From contig NZ_CP034689.1 of the NCBI RefSeq assembly GCF_003994415.1, positions 806,001-870,000 of the forward strand: DNA of 64,000 nucleotides. The letters are read 5' to 3'. The notes beneath the pieces are model-generated. The model had not been told where the DNA came from. It was given only the letters and a program-made list of their open reading frames with translations, and made no database searches. This stretch comes from Achromobacter spanius (GTDB taxonomy: Bacteria; Pseudomonadota; Gammaproteobacteria; Burkholderiales; Burkholderiaceae_B). Positions 8,172-17,939 of this stretch are shown here, one piece after another (within the stretch, counting starts at the first letter, position 1; every line of letters starts with the position of its first letter). A program made the translations under genes and the position numbers.

Positions 8172-11105
8172 GTGACTGAAAAGGCGAAGAAGCTAGAAGA
8201 ATTCGTCCGGTGGGTTGAGCTCCACGTCAAAGGCGACGAGAAGGGTGAAGCTCAGATCTTCTTGGACCGTCTCTTTCAGGGCTTCGGGCATTCCGGCTTT
8301 CGGGAGGTAGGTGCCACATGCGAGGAGCGAGTTAAGAGGGGCGGGACGGGCGGCACAGCGTTCGCGGACCTTGTGTGGAAACCACGCGTCGTTATCGAGA
8401 TGAAACGGCGGGGAACTGATCTTAAGAAGCACTACAGTCAAGCTTTCAGTTACTGGACGTATTTGGTTCCAAACCGGCCAAGATACGCAGTGCTTTGTAA
8501 TTTCGACGAGTTTTGGGTCTACGACTTTGAGACTCAGATGGATACCCCTGTTGACCAGATTCCGCTAGCGGACTTGCCCAGTCGCTACGGAGCTTTGAAC
8601 TTCCTCTTCCCGGGAGACGTTGCTCCCATATTCGGGAATCACCATGAAGACGTGACCCGCGAGGCTGCCGACAAGCTTGCAACCTGCTTCAATTCCTTGG
8701 TTGACAGAGGCATTGAGCGTCCTCTAGCGCAGCGCTTTATCCTCCAAATCCTCTTGGCTTTTTTTGCCGAAGATATCGGCCTGCTTGAGAAGTACCTGGT
8801 TAAGAGGCTGTTCGGGGATTGCAAATCTCCTCAAGATACCTATGACATCCTCGGCGGGCTTTTTGAAGCCATGAATCGTCCGGAGGGCAACGGCGGCGGC
8901 CGATACAAGGGTGTTGCTTACTTCAATGGCGGGCTCTACGCACTGCCCGCCAAAATCGAGCTATTGCCTGAAGAGGTTTTCCTGCTTAAGGATGCCTGTG
9001 ACTTCGACTGGTCTAAGGTGCGACCCGAGATTTTTGGGACGTTGTTCGAGCGGTCTCTTGGAGAGACTGAGCGACATGCAAAGGGGGCACACTTTACCTC
9101 GCCGGTTGACATCATGAAGATCGTGGGGCCAACTATTGTTGAGCCTTGGCGGCAAGCCATTGAGGCCACCAAGACGCTAACTGAGATGCAGGCTCTTGCT
9201 AACCGCATGCAGACATTCACGGTTTTAGACCCGGCATGCGGAAGCGGCAATTTTTTGTTTACGGCTTATCGTGAGCTGAAACGCCTTGAGGCCCAGCTAT
9301 ATCTGCGAATGGCCGAGCGGTTCCCCAGGTCGGTGGACGTCAACCAGCGAACACTTGGGTTCGTGACCACCACGAACTTCTACGGTATGGACGTGAATCC
9401 ATTCGCCGTTGAGATTGCCAAGGTCACGATGATGTTGGCTCATAAGCTTAGCATCGATGAACTTCATGTCTCGGAGTCCGCGTTGCCCCTGGACAATCTC
9501 GACAGGAACATCGTACATCGCGACGCATTAGTGACTGAGGCGGGGGCCAAATCAGAGTGGCCAAAGGTCGACGTCATCATCGGCAACCCGCCATTTTTGG
9601 GTGTCAAAAAAATGAAACCAGCGCTTGGTGCCGAGTATATCAAGCGCATCCGCGTGGCCTATCCTGAGGTGCCTGGAATGGCCGACATGTGTGTGTACTG
9701 GATCAGGCGGACGCACGACGAACTGCCTGCTTGCACAGTCGCTGATCCGCTGCGAGGCCGGGCTGGGTTGGTCGGTACACAGAACATCAGAAGCAACGAA
9801 TCCCGCATCGGAGGCTTGGACTACGTGAGCGCGAGTGGAACCGTGGTTGAAGCTGTGGAGAGCCAACCGTGGTCGGGTGAAGCCAACGTTCATGTCTCCA
9901 TCGCTAACTGGACCAAAACGCAAGACGAGAAGCTCCTACCTGCGTCCAAACGCTTGTGGTTTCAATCAAAGACGTCGCTGCGCAGGCCGAAGAGCGCCAA
10001 AGGCACGTTACTCGCGGCCAAAGAATACGATTTGGACATGAGAGAGGTCTCATACATTAGTTCTGCACTGTCGGACACTACCGACTTGAAAACCGCAGCG
10101 GTCCTTTCGTGTAACTCCAAGCCAAAGCGTACGTTTCAAGGCGTGACTCCGGGCCATGAGGACTTCGTTCTTCAGTGGTCTGACGCACAGGCGCTAATTG
10201 CCGAGGAGCCAGAGGCGGAGGAGCTATTAAAGTCCTATGTCGTTGGCAAGGAGGTGCTTGGCGGCGCGACAAAGGCCACGCGAATGATTCTTGACTTCGG
10301 TCAACGCGATTTGTTGGACGCGCAGCAGTTTCCAAAGGCGCTTGCGTTAGTCAAGAGGAACGTATTACCCAAGCGCATGAAGGCAGCTGAGAAGGGGGAA
10401 GGCGGCGATAAAGAAGAGCGCTCACACCATGTGCAGTTTCTCGAACGATGGTGGCAACTCTCTTATCGTCGAACGGATCTTCTGGAAGCGATTGCACGCC
10501 TTCCGCGCTACCTCGCGTGTTCGCGCGTGACATCGCGTCCCATCCTGTTCTTCGTAGACTCACAGGTGACACCGGGGGACGCGCTTCAGGTGTTCGCCTT
10601 CGAAGACGACTATAGCTTCGGAATTTTGCACTCGAAGCCTCACATTGAGTGGTTCATGAGCAAGCGCTCGAACATGAAGTCAGACCCGCGCTATTCATCG
10701 TCCAACGTTTTCGGCACGTTCCCTTGGCCACAGTTTCCAACAGCTGCGAAGGTCGATGCGGTCGTTATGGCGTCGCGCAAACTGCAAGCGGTTCGCTCAA
10801 ATGCACTCAAGGCAGCCAAAGGTGGCCTCAGGGCGCTATATGACACCTTAGCGCTCCCTGGAAAGAACCTTCTGCGTGACGCCCACGCCGCTTTGGACAA
10901 GGCTGTAATGGACGCGTATGGCTTCTCAGTTGGGAAGGATTTGCTCGCGCAGATTCTCGAGTTGAACGCTGCTGTTGCGGCCCGGGAGAGTGCTGGTCAG
11001 CCTGTGACGCCTCCGGGGGTGCCGACCAGTGTTTTTGATCCGTCGGTTTTGGTGTCCAGTGATTGTGCTGTGCGGCCTGCCGAGCGGCTGATAGGCACCG
11101 CTTGA
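8172..11105 (+). CDS. MmeI-like type IIL restriction-modification enzyme
   Basis: 977 aa from the GTG at 8172 (GAGGGG upstream). It combines nuclease, methyltransferase and target recognition in one chain, as in MmeI. The N-terminal PD-(D/E)xK site reads D66-x9-E76-M-K78 (FADLVWKPRVVIEMKRRG), the same spacing as MmeI. A helical connector includes AEDIGLLEKY and GAHFTSP. The methyltransferase has motif I DPACGSGNF (D353) and catalytic NPPF (N472), an N6-adenine type. The C-terminus (about 600-960) should hold target recognition and ends with the family motif LRDAHAALDKAVMDAYGF. Such enzymes modify one strand only and need no partner. The recognition site cannot be read from sequence. Confidence 0.9.
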   Translation: MTEKAKKLEEFVRWVELHVKGDEKGEAQIFLDRLFQGFGHSGFREVGATCEERVKRGGTGGTAFADLVWKPRVVIEMKRRGTDLKKHYSQAFSYWTYLVPNRPRYAVLCNFDEFWVYDFETQMDTPVDQIPLADLPSRYGALNFLFPGDVAPIFGNHHEDVTREAADKLATCFNSLVDRGIERPLAQRFILQILLAFFAEDIGLLEKYLVKRLFGDCKSPQDTYDILGGLFEAMNRPEGNGGGRYKGVAYFNGGLYALPAKIELLPEEVFLLKDACDFDWSKVRPEIFGTLFERSLGETERHAKGAHFTSPVDIMKIVGPTIVEPWRQAIEATKTLTEMQALANRMQTFTVLDPACGSGNFLFTAYRELKRLEAQLYLRMAERFPRSVDVNQRTLGFVTTTNFYGMDVNPFAVEIAKVTMMLAHKLSIDELHVSESALPLDNLDRNIVHRDALVTEAGAKSEWPKVDVIIGNPPFLGVKKMKPALGAEYIKRIRVAYPEVPGMADMCVYWIRRTHDELPACTVADPLRGRAGLVGTQNIRSNESRIGGLDYVSASGTVVEAVESQPWSGEANVHVSIANWTKTQDEKLLPASKRLWFQSKTSLRRPKSAKGTLLAAKEYDLDMREVSYISSALSDTTDLKTAAVLSCNSKPKRTFQGVTPGHEDFVLQWSDAQALIAEEPEAEELLKSYVVGKEVLGGATKATRMILDFGQRDLLDAQQFPKALALVKRNVLPKRMKAAEKGEGGDKEERSHHVQFLERWWQLSYRRTDLLEAIARLPRYLACSRVTSRPILFFVDSQVTPGDALQVFAFEDDYSFGILHSKPHIEWFMSKRSNMKSDPRYSSSNVFGTFPWPQFPTAAKVDAVVMASRKLQAVRSNALKAAKGGLRALYDTLALPGKNLLRDAHAALDKAVMDAYGFSVGKDLLAQILELNAAVAARESAGQPVTPPGVPTSVFDPSVLVSSDCAVRPAERLIGTA

Positions 11106-11285
11106 TCCTATACCTTGGTCCATAACATTCAGCCTTCATCGTGCTCTTGGAAACGTCCGCTCTTCGGCTGGTGACGGCATCCAAATTTCCTCGAGGGGCC
11201 ATTCGCACCACATAGTCGGCATCGGCCAATTGAAGCTCGGACGGCTGCATTCAGCCGGAGACTTTATTTCAGGTACGAGCTAAGG

Positions 11286-13184
11286 TTAGGACCCGGAGTC
11301 GCCGCAGGCTCCCTGGCTTACTGGTGGCGCAGCAATTCCTGATAAATCCAAAACGACCTCTTCCTGGCGGAACCATCTTTGGTGTAACACGAACGATTTG
11401 ACTCGTTCAGTTGAAGACGTGTATGCGACAAGCGCAAGACTCTTCTTTGCACGACTTGCAGTGACATAGAACAGGCGCTTGGTGGCTTCGACAGTCTTGT
11501 CTCCCGAGGGCTTTCCGCCGAACAAATCATCGTACTTAAACATAAAGCCCCGCGCTTCGGAGTCGTCCATAATAACCATGACGCGCTCGAATTCTAGCCC
11601 CTTCACTCCTTGGTGGGTGTCGAAGCGCGCTCGGCCCGACAGATACTCGGTCATTGTCTCGATCTGCGAAAACGGTACCTTCAGAAACTTCTGAATGGCA
11701 AGATCTCGTTCCGTTTGGGGATCGGCCCGCTCGTCTTCCTCGGACAGGCGTGCCACCCCGTTCTCCGCCGCCCGGGGCGTGTGTGCCTGCAACGCTTCGG
11801 GAATTTCAAGAAGTTTGGTGTTCGCGACATAGAGCAATATGTTGAGCAATGAAGGGGCAATATCACCTTTCCACAGCTCGAGCAGTCCATCTACCGACCT
11901 GTTCACGTTGTCCATCAAAGACTTGGCATCGTTCGCTTGACGCAGTGCTGCTGCGTTTAACAACGGGGAGTGTGCTTTGATAATGCGCGCGACCGCGAAT
12001 CGATCACCTGCCTGCTTTGCCCGAACAAGCGGTAGGATCTGATCCGAAAAAAATCGAGAGATCGGAAGAGTTCCCTCCAGAAAGCTCGTTCGCCAGCTCT
12101 CGAAGTCATAGAGCGCCGCAAAAGCGTCGAGAAAGCCGAGCCGCGAAGCTGCCATGCGATGCTCCAGGGTCAACGTCTTCAATTCCTTCGGCTCTATCCA
12201 TTTCTTGTCGCCTGTAATGTGAGCCATGTGCGCCGCGATAGCGCGCTCAACTGCCGGCTTGCCCTCCAGGTCGCTGTGAAGAATGAAGAGCCTTACAAAT
12301 CCTTCGTCAGCTGCGGGCTGTGGCTCTTGTTGCTGTTTATCGGTGGTGCTCCGAACTTTATTGAGTAGCTGAACAACGCGCTTCGGGCATCGATAATTCA
12401 AGACCTTTCTTGGGGTTGCCCAGTCATCGGGAAGGCCTTCCCCAAGCCGCTCCGTCCCGTCGGAGTAAATACGTTGCATCGTATCTCCAATCAGTCCGAG
12501 CAAAAACCTGCCCTTTAAGTTAGATTGGACGACGAAGAGTGCATCAATAAGCCGCTTGTTGGTATCCTGGCTCTCATCGATGAGCATAATTGGATAACGG
12601 CCTGCGAGGATGCTTTGCATCGCCGACTTTTGAGTTAGGAAGTGCGCAGTAAGCTTTATCACTTCAGAGTGATTTAAAGCGCCGCGTCCGCTATTGTCGC
12701 CGGTGGGGCTATATGTGAACGATTTAATGTTCGGCAAATTATGGAGCCGCCGCGTCTTTGACTCGATCTTGTTCAGACGAGTGGTGGAAGCCTTAGTCCC
12801 TTTGCGCCCCTTGGCCTCCTCTGTTCTCAACTGCGCGATGTCATTCGCAAGATCAATTCGCAACCATTCCCGAATGTCGTAATTCAGTCCCTCAATAAGG
12901 GACCAGGAAAAGCTGTGAATGGTCCGAACGTCGATCAAAGGATCGAAAAGGATTCGCCTTTTGATCTCGTCACTAGCGGCATTCGTAAAAGTGATGACCG
13001 CGACCCGTTGACCTTTGGCCCTCATCCTTTCGGCCACTGTGTGTTGAACATGCCGAAGGGCGGCTACCAGAGAACTGGTCTTGCCCGACCCCGCTCCGGC
13101 AAACAGGACGAAACTTTTGGGCGCATCCAGATTGAGGCACTCCGCCAACTCGTCATCCACATGTGCATCGTTCGGCTCCGTCAT
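11286..13184 (-). CDS. UvrD/Rep-like superfamily 1 helicase (GajB-like)
   Basis: 632 aa. Walker A AGAGSGKT (29-36), motif Ia with TFTNAASDEIKRR (65-77), Walker B LIDESQD (201-207), and C-terminal VTASRAKKSLALV (motif VI). Shorter than UvrD (about 720 aa) with a divergent middle. Its ATG overlaps the stop of the upstream OLD-family gene (ATGA at 13181-13184), so the two are translationally coupled. OLD nuclease plus UvrD-like helicase is the class 2 OLD arrangement, of which Gabija (GajA/GajB) is the studied anti-phage example. Function in defence is inferred. Confidence 0.85.
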   Translation of the reverse strand: MTEPNDAHVDDELAECLNLDAPKSFVLFAGAGSGKTSSLVAALRHVQHTVAERMRAKGQRVAVITFTNAASDEIKRRILFDPLIDVRTIHSFSWSLIEGLNYDIREWLRIDLANDIAQLRTEEAKGRKGTKASTTRLNKIESKTRRLHNLPNIKSFTYSPTGDNSGRGALNHSEVIKLTAHFLTQKSAMQSILAGRYPIMLIDESQDTNKRLIDALFVVQSNLKGRFLLGLIGDTMQRIYSDGTERLGEGLPDDWATPRKVLNYRCPKRVVQLLNKVRSTTDKQQQEPQPAADEGFVRLFILHSDLEGKPAVERAIAAHMAHITGDKKWIEPKELKTLTLEHRMAASRLGFLDAFAALYDFESWRTSFLEGTLPISRFFSDQILPLVRAKQAGDRFAVARIIKAHSPLLNAAALRQANDAKSLMDNVNRSVDGLLELWKGDIAPSLLNILLYVANTKLLEIPEALQAHTPRAAENGVARLSEEDERADPQTERDLAIQKFLKVPFSQIETMTEYLSGRARFDTHQGVKGLEFERVMVIMDDSEARGFMFKYDDLFGGKPSGDKTVEATKRLFYVTASRAKKSLALVAYTSSTERVKSFVLHQRWFRQEEVVLDLSGIAAPPVSQGACGDSGS

Positions 13185-15541
13185 GCAACCACCGAATTCG
13201 CAGCGGTGTCTTCGGTCGCAATCTCCGTTGGGACCGAGGCGGTCGCTGGTCCCTTTCCGAGGACATCATCTTCCCGACGCTTCAATTGCGCAGCAAGCCA
13301 TAGCAGCCCTTTATTGATGTAGGAAGGAACCGTCATGGTGTCAATAGCGCTGCCATACAGAAGCTCCATAGCAAATTCCGCCTTGCCGCCCTTTGCAAGA
13401 TCGCCGGCTAGCCTAGTAGCAAGGTCGCTGGCGTCTACCGCTTCTTCGATTGATCTCCTGAATCGTCCCATCAGGCTCGCGCCGTCCAACGTCTTGAATA
13501 GCTCCAAATTCTCGTACACGAGCGCATCCTCGAACGTGTTCGCCAGTAGTTCAACAGAAGATGTTTTTTTGAAGTTGGCCTGCATGGGCAGTTGATAAGC
13601 CACACGAACCCCGTAGCCGCTGCTATCAAACAAAGATAGGTGCTCTTCCTTGGCGTCCAGCAACGAATCTAGTGCCTCGTCTTTAGGTACCCAGGTTTTC
13701 AGCGTTTCGTTACGAGCCTTGAGGCCAAGACCACGCGCTGGCGGAACGGACTTGTTCGCTGAATCCTTGGCATCCAGGTCTGTGATGATTAGCGTATTCA
13801 GCCCGAGCTGTTCGATGAGCAACCTTAGCCGGTGGGCGTGACTGCCTCCTATCTCCAGCCACGTCACATAACAGCGTCGTAGGAACTCATACTCATTCCT
13901 TGATCTTACGAAATGAGGCACGAGTATGCGTTCGGCTGGACCTTCGACGAGTATGGCCCCGTCTGCGAAAAACAGATCGCAATGCGTAGCCTTTAGGTAT
14001 CGCTTAACGAAGCGACCTGTATTGTCCTCGTCGCCAAACGTGTCCGACAGGTTCACGACACACGAGACTGGCACCGAGCCATTCTCGATCTTTACTGGGA
14101 GTCGCCGAAAATATCTCAAGGATGCAAACTCAGCCTCGTGCGCAAGATGGCTGGAATGAGTGCTGACCACGAGTTGTGTGCACAGATCCTTCGACGCTTT
14201 GAGCTTGTCGTGCTTGCGCAGAACGTCATAGGCTTGTCTTATGAAGACTTGCTGGACCTGCGCGTGCAAGTGCGCCTCAGGTTCTTCAATGAGAACAAGA
14301 TGAAGTGGAGGAATTGCGTGATCTTCCTCTTCTGTCGTTCTGGCAGCCTTTCCGACACGCATCCATTTGTCGCGAAAGCTCATTAGAGCGAAGATGATAG
14401 AAACGAGGTTTTGGTATCCCAACCCGTTCGAATCTTCCGGGAGATGATGAACTGAGGCGCTCCCACTAGCCCCATGCGCGGGAACAACGTATTGAACGGC
14501 CGACGGGTGATTTAAACCGTCCACTGGAGTAATGTTTGCGCGGATTGTCAGCTTGGGATCTGTTACGCCAGGGTATCCAATGTCCTCCAACTCCTTGAGC
14601 GCATCCGCAAAGCAGACCTCAAGGCGCTTGCCAAAGGCTGCTTGCGCTCCATGAAGTGCCTGCAAGGCTTCCAAATCCTTTGGCTCAGGTTGATCGAATG
14701 GATCCAAGTGCTGTGTGTAGTAGTGCCTTAGCTGACTGGAAAGTTTCTTCCCGCTACGCGAGCGTCCTCCGTCCTGGTCGGCATCGCTCCGTGGCGAAAA
14801 TGCTGCAAATCCAAAGCCACGCTGAGCGCTGATCTCATCGATGCGGATAATATTCTTGAGAGGATCGCCCTCGACCGGCTCGCTGTCCGGTGGAAGCATC
14901 TGCGGAACGGCCACGCCATCCTTCGGGAAAACGAGCTTGGCAGGGTCAAGAAGATACGCGCGAACTTCAAATGTCGCGCGCAGTCTTATGGACAAAAAGT
15001 CCATGAGCGACCGGGGCCAAAGCGCAAAACCCTCCGTCCCTTGTGGGGCTGCTGGAAACGATGTTCCATCTGCCGCCGAGTTCGCGTTCATGACCGCTTC
15101 TGCGGCAAGTTTTGCCTTTAGATATTCGGCCTGAAAAGCTTGTATGTCCTTAGGCTCATACCGCAACCGCACGCCAATAGGCGCTCCCGCCCAGTCGAGC
15201 GTGGGAAGAATTTTTTGGACGTGATGAAGCTCTTTTGGTGGAACGTTGAGCCACACGTCGAGATGCGGCAGCACTGCGTCCCAGTCAAATGGATGCACGC
15301 TTTCCCCGGGCTTGGTTAACTCCCATTGCTGACCAAGCGCGTCCAACGTTGTCCAGTTCGATAGCGTGAAGTCGTTGATAGAAAAATCGGCGCGCCCGAC
15401 GAGGAATTGTCGAAGTGCAATCATCGCAGAGGTCTTCCCGCTGTTATTGGCTCCTACAAAGACGGTCGTCTTCTCCGCGAGATCTACCCTCACTTTGCGA
15501 AGCTTGCGGAAGTTTCCTATTTCGACGAGCTCGATACGCAT
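13181..15541 (-). CDS. Class 2 OLD-family ATPase/TOPRIM nuclease (GajA-like, long form)
   Basis: 786 aa. N-terminal ABC-type ATPase split by a long insertion: Walker A GANNSGKT (30-37), Walker B with IEEPEAHLH (about 418-425), His-switch VSTHSSHL. C-terminal TOPRIM nuclease: acidic E533 in ILVEGPAERI and the pair D588/D590 in ITDLDAKD. This is considerably longer than typical GajA (about 580 aa), with an insertion between the ATPase halves and a C-terminal extension. It is first in the operon with the UvrD-like gene. Predicted role: sequence- or structure-dependent DNA cleavage during phage infection, controlled by ATP. Confidence 0.87.
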   Translation of the reverse strand: MRIELVEIGNFRKLRKVRVDLAEKTTVFVGANNSGKTSAMIALRQFLVGRADFSINDFTLSNWTTLDALGQQWELTKPGESVHPFDWDAVLPHLDVWLNVPPKELHHVQKILPTLDWAGAPIGVRLRYEPKDIQAFQAEYLKAKLAAEAVMNANSAADGTSFPAAPQGTEGFALWPRSLMDFLSIRLRATFEVRAYLLDPAKLVFPKDGVAVPQMLPPDSEPVEGDPLKNIIRIDEISAQRGFGFAAFSPRSDADQDGGRSRSGKKLSSQLRHYYTQHLDPFDQPEPKDLEALQALHGAQAAFGKRLEVCFADALKELEDIGYPGVTDPKLTIRANITPVDGLNHPSAVQYVVPAHGASGSASVHHLPEDSNGLGYQNLVSIIFALMSFRDKWMRVGKAARTTEEEDHAIPPLHLVLIEEPEAHLHAQVQQVFIRQAYDVLRKHDKLKASKDLCTQLVVSTHSSHLAHEAEFASLRYFRRLPVKIENGSVPVSCVVNLSDTFGDEDNTGRFVKRYLKATHCDLFFADGAILVEGPAERILVPHFVRSRNEYEFLRRCYVTWLEIGGSHAHRLRLLIEQLGLNTLIITDLDAKDSANKSVPPARGLGLKARNETLKTWVPKDEALDSLLDAKEEHLSLFDSSGYGVRVAYQLPMQANFKKTSSVELLANTFEDALVYENLELFKTLDGASLMGRFRRSIEEAVDASDLATRLAGDLAKGGKAEFAMELLYGSAIDTMTVPSYINKGLLWLAAQLKRREDDVLGKGPATASVPTEIATEDTAANSVVA

Positions 15542-15926
15542 TTAATCTCCCGGGACGTTTTTCTGCCTATCTACATTTGATCGTCTATCTACAAGGCAGT
15601 CTAGCGGAATCCAACTGCTGGCAATGATCGAATGGGCACATGTTCAATCAAGGTGCGCCCCGCACGACGCATGGAATATCACATAGTTTGAAATAGCGCA
15701 AACACATCATTATCGTTAATTTGAAAATGTGAAATTTTGAGATTCGACGGCAAGGTGATGTCGTGAGACGTGACGGGGGCACAACTATGCGCTTGCTCAC
15801 CCACAGCCATCACCAACGGAGCAGGTCGGGTCGCGATTCCAACATCGCGACGCGGGCAGTCAACTGCCTCGCGCCAGCCCATGTCGTCCTGTCCTGAGAC
15901 TTGCAAAGTGGTGGTGGTGCACTGAA

Positions 15927-16025
15927 ATGTTGAGATGCCTGCTTGAACTCGCCATCCCTTGGGTGACTCAGGCACCAAGCTCGGCGGCATGTACTCGGAT
16001 GTGCAAGAAAGGGATAGCAGAATCA
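15927..16025 (+). pseudogene. Remnant of a second copy of the 2162-2536 gene
   Basis: Translating from the ATG at 15927 gives MLRCLLELAIPWVTQAP and then KKGIAES, colinear with MLTCLLELAVPTMIQTP and REGIAEV of the gene at 2162-2536, without gaps. Similarity covers about 33 codons, then stops. The N-terminal two thirds are missing. It shows that a paralogue or a larger duplication was once here. Confidence 0.6.
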
Positions 16026-16627
16026 CAACCACATCCGCCCATAACGAGCGGATCTCCTTGGCCACCACCCATCAGACAATCCGGTCCGCCTCGGCCCGTT
16101 AAGGGGCCATTCGGTCAAAGTAGCTAACGCCGCTCTATGAACGGGGGGCTATCTGCCTCCCGCCCAATCATTCCCTGTGAGCGACGCAGCGGCGCTGGTT
16201 GATCCGCGCCGATCACTTCGTTTGCTCTCATGCATCAACGCTAACCCAACATACGGCTGCCGTAGCAATATGAATTGCCTCGGACAACTGTGCTTGCGAT
16301 AAGAGTTCTCTGCTCTACCGTCGATCACATCTCGCCAGGAATCTGCGCGGCAACCCTCAGCGCATTGGCGCTCGTGACCGGAGCTCGGTCTTCACTGTAT
16401 GGCCTAGCTCAAGCACGCCGACCCCACTGCGGCGTTCGTAGTTTCATGCGCTGCTTTATGCCGTCCTTCAGGCCACGTGTAAGGCAGCCGCTCTCTGTCT
16501 TGGCCCCTTTCCTCTCATCTCTCGGTGAACCTAAGTTGATAGGTCGGCTAGACAGAGCGCTGGTGTTCAACGGCGGGCCGATGGCGGATGGTCGAAATTT
16601 CTAAGTAGTGCTACGTCACTCTCCGGC

Positions 16628-16650
16628 TTGCGACGTTGAACAAGTCGCAA
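16628..16650. promoter_or_regulatory. Inverted repeat upstream of the signalling cluster
   Basis: TTGCGAC (16628-16634), 9-nt spacer, GTCGCAA (16644-16650), about 130 bp before the kinase start. No T-run follows, so a protein-binding site is more likely than a terminator. Weak evidence alone. Confidence 0.3.
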
Positions 16651-16778
16651 CAGCGCAACAGTTACACATTCCGTATCGTTTATAACGCATTGATACGTAA
16701 AATTTCGAAAAACGGAAATAAACCGTAATGTGCTGCGGTAGATTCGCCTCTGATTACGCAAGCATGGGAGGCATGCAA

Positions 16779-17939
16779 ATGGTTGCTATTCAAAAAAAAG
16801 TTCTTAGGCAGTGCGGCGTCGTGATGGTGGGCGAGGCGGGAGATATTCAGTCGTGGGACCAGGCCATGGAGCGTTTAACGGGGATCGACGCTAGCTCAGC
16901 GATTGGATTGCGTTTCGAAGACTTAAAGTGTTTGAAAATCCTAGAGGAGCCAGCGAAGACGCTAGCTGCCAATGGCCATGACGTCGGGTTTGCGACAGTC
17001 GCCGATTTCGTCGTCCCGCCCACCTACAGTGCCTCACGATGCCTAGTATTTGCGTGTCATACCCCAGCACCAAGGGAAAGTGACTCCATCCAATATCCAA
17101 CCTCGGGGTCACAAAGTGAAGTGACCGCAAAGCAGGTGCGACAACTGAATCCCACGCAGAATCAAGTCATGCAGACGGAAAAGTTGGCGGCAATCGGTCA
17201 GCTTGCGGCAGGCGTCGCCCACGAAATAAACAATCCAATCGGGTACGTCTTTTCGAATCTGAAAACTCTTGGAAACTATGTGCGGGATTTACTGAAAATC
17301 GTTGATGCCGTTGAAGGAGTTGCGCATCTCGACGACCTGCGCCACCTTAAGCGGAATCTTGAGTACGATTATATTCGTCATGATTTGGAGGCCTTGCTTA
17401 GCGAGTCAGCGGACGGCATTGATCGCGTAAAGAAAATAATAACAGCGCTGAAAGATTTTTCGCGACCGGAAGAAGAAGGGTTCCGCGAATTTGACTTGCA
17501 TCACGGTATAGAAACGACACTAAAGGTCGTAAATAATGAACTCAAATACAAGGCAAACGTAATCTGCGAGTTCGGGGCCTTGCCTCTTGTGGAATGCAAT
17601 GGCTCACAAATCAATCAGGTCACGTTAAACCTGCTCATCAACGCTGCTCAGGCCATTGAGACGCGAGGCACGATCACCGTTCGTTCGGGAGTGGAGGGCG
17701 AGGAGGTCTGGTTCGAGGTGCAGGACACGGGCTGTGGAATTGAAGCAGATGCTCTGCGTCGAATCTTCGAGCCTTTTTATACCACCAAGCAATTAGGGAA
17801 AGGCACGGGGTTGGGGTTGGCGCTGTCGTACAACATCGTAGAGCAGCACGCGGGTCGTATTGAAGTATTTAGTGACCTGGGCCGCGGATCCCGTTTCAGG
17901 ATCTGGCTTCCAATTCACCAAAAGGTGCGCGAGGCGTAA
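16779..17939 (+). CDS. Soluble PAS-containing sensor histidine kinase
   Basis: 386 aa from the ATG at 16779, which has GGGAGG exactly 7 bases upstream. Residues 10-100 look like a PAS domain; a HisKA helix carries the phospho-acceptor H148 in AAGVAHEINNPIGY; the ATPase follows with the N box (NLLINAAQA), G1 (DTGCGIE), F box (EPFYTTK) and G2 (GKGTGLGL). It is NtrB/ZraS-like in type. There is no membrane segment, so the signal is cytoplasmic. The next gene starts immediately after its stop (TAAATG), so it is probably co-translated with the REC-HD protein, its likely phosphotransfer partner. Confidence 0.88.
   Translation: MVAIQKKVLRQCGVVMVGEAGDIQSWDQAMERLTGIDASSAIGLRFEDLKCLKILEEPAKTLAANGHDVGFATVADFVVPPTYSASRCLVFACHTPAPRESDSIQYPTSGSQSEVTAKQVRQLNPTQNQVMQTEKLAAIGQLAAGVAHEINNPIGYVFSNLKTLGNYVRDLLKIVDAVEGVAHLDDLRHLKRNLEYDYIRHDLEALLSESADGIDRVKKIITALKDFSRPEEEGFREFDLHHGIETTLKVVNNELKYKANVICEFGALPLVECNGSQINQVTLNLLINAAQAIETRGTITVRSGVEGEEVWFEVQDTGCGIEADALRRIFEPFYTTKQLGKGTGLGLALSYNIVEQHAGRIEVFSDLGRGSRFRIWLPIHQKVREA

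Larger units (their letters stand above)
15542..16778. other. 1.2-kb gap with a gene remnant and an inverted repeat
   Basis: Apart from a decayed copy of the 2162 gene (about 15927-16025) and an inverted repeat at 16628-16650, no coding frame here has convincing features. Open frames on the minus strand (15679-16068) and plus strand (16275-16604) have no recognisable content. Confidence 0.5.

Noticed and set aside
15679..16068. Minus-strand frame with a possible short signal and Cys
   Set aside because: Overlaps the plus-strand remnant of the 2162 gene, has no ribosome binding site and no recognisable content.
16275..16604. Plus-strand frame of 109 codons in the 1.2-kb gap
   Set aside because: Composition looks random, no start signal, no motif.
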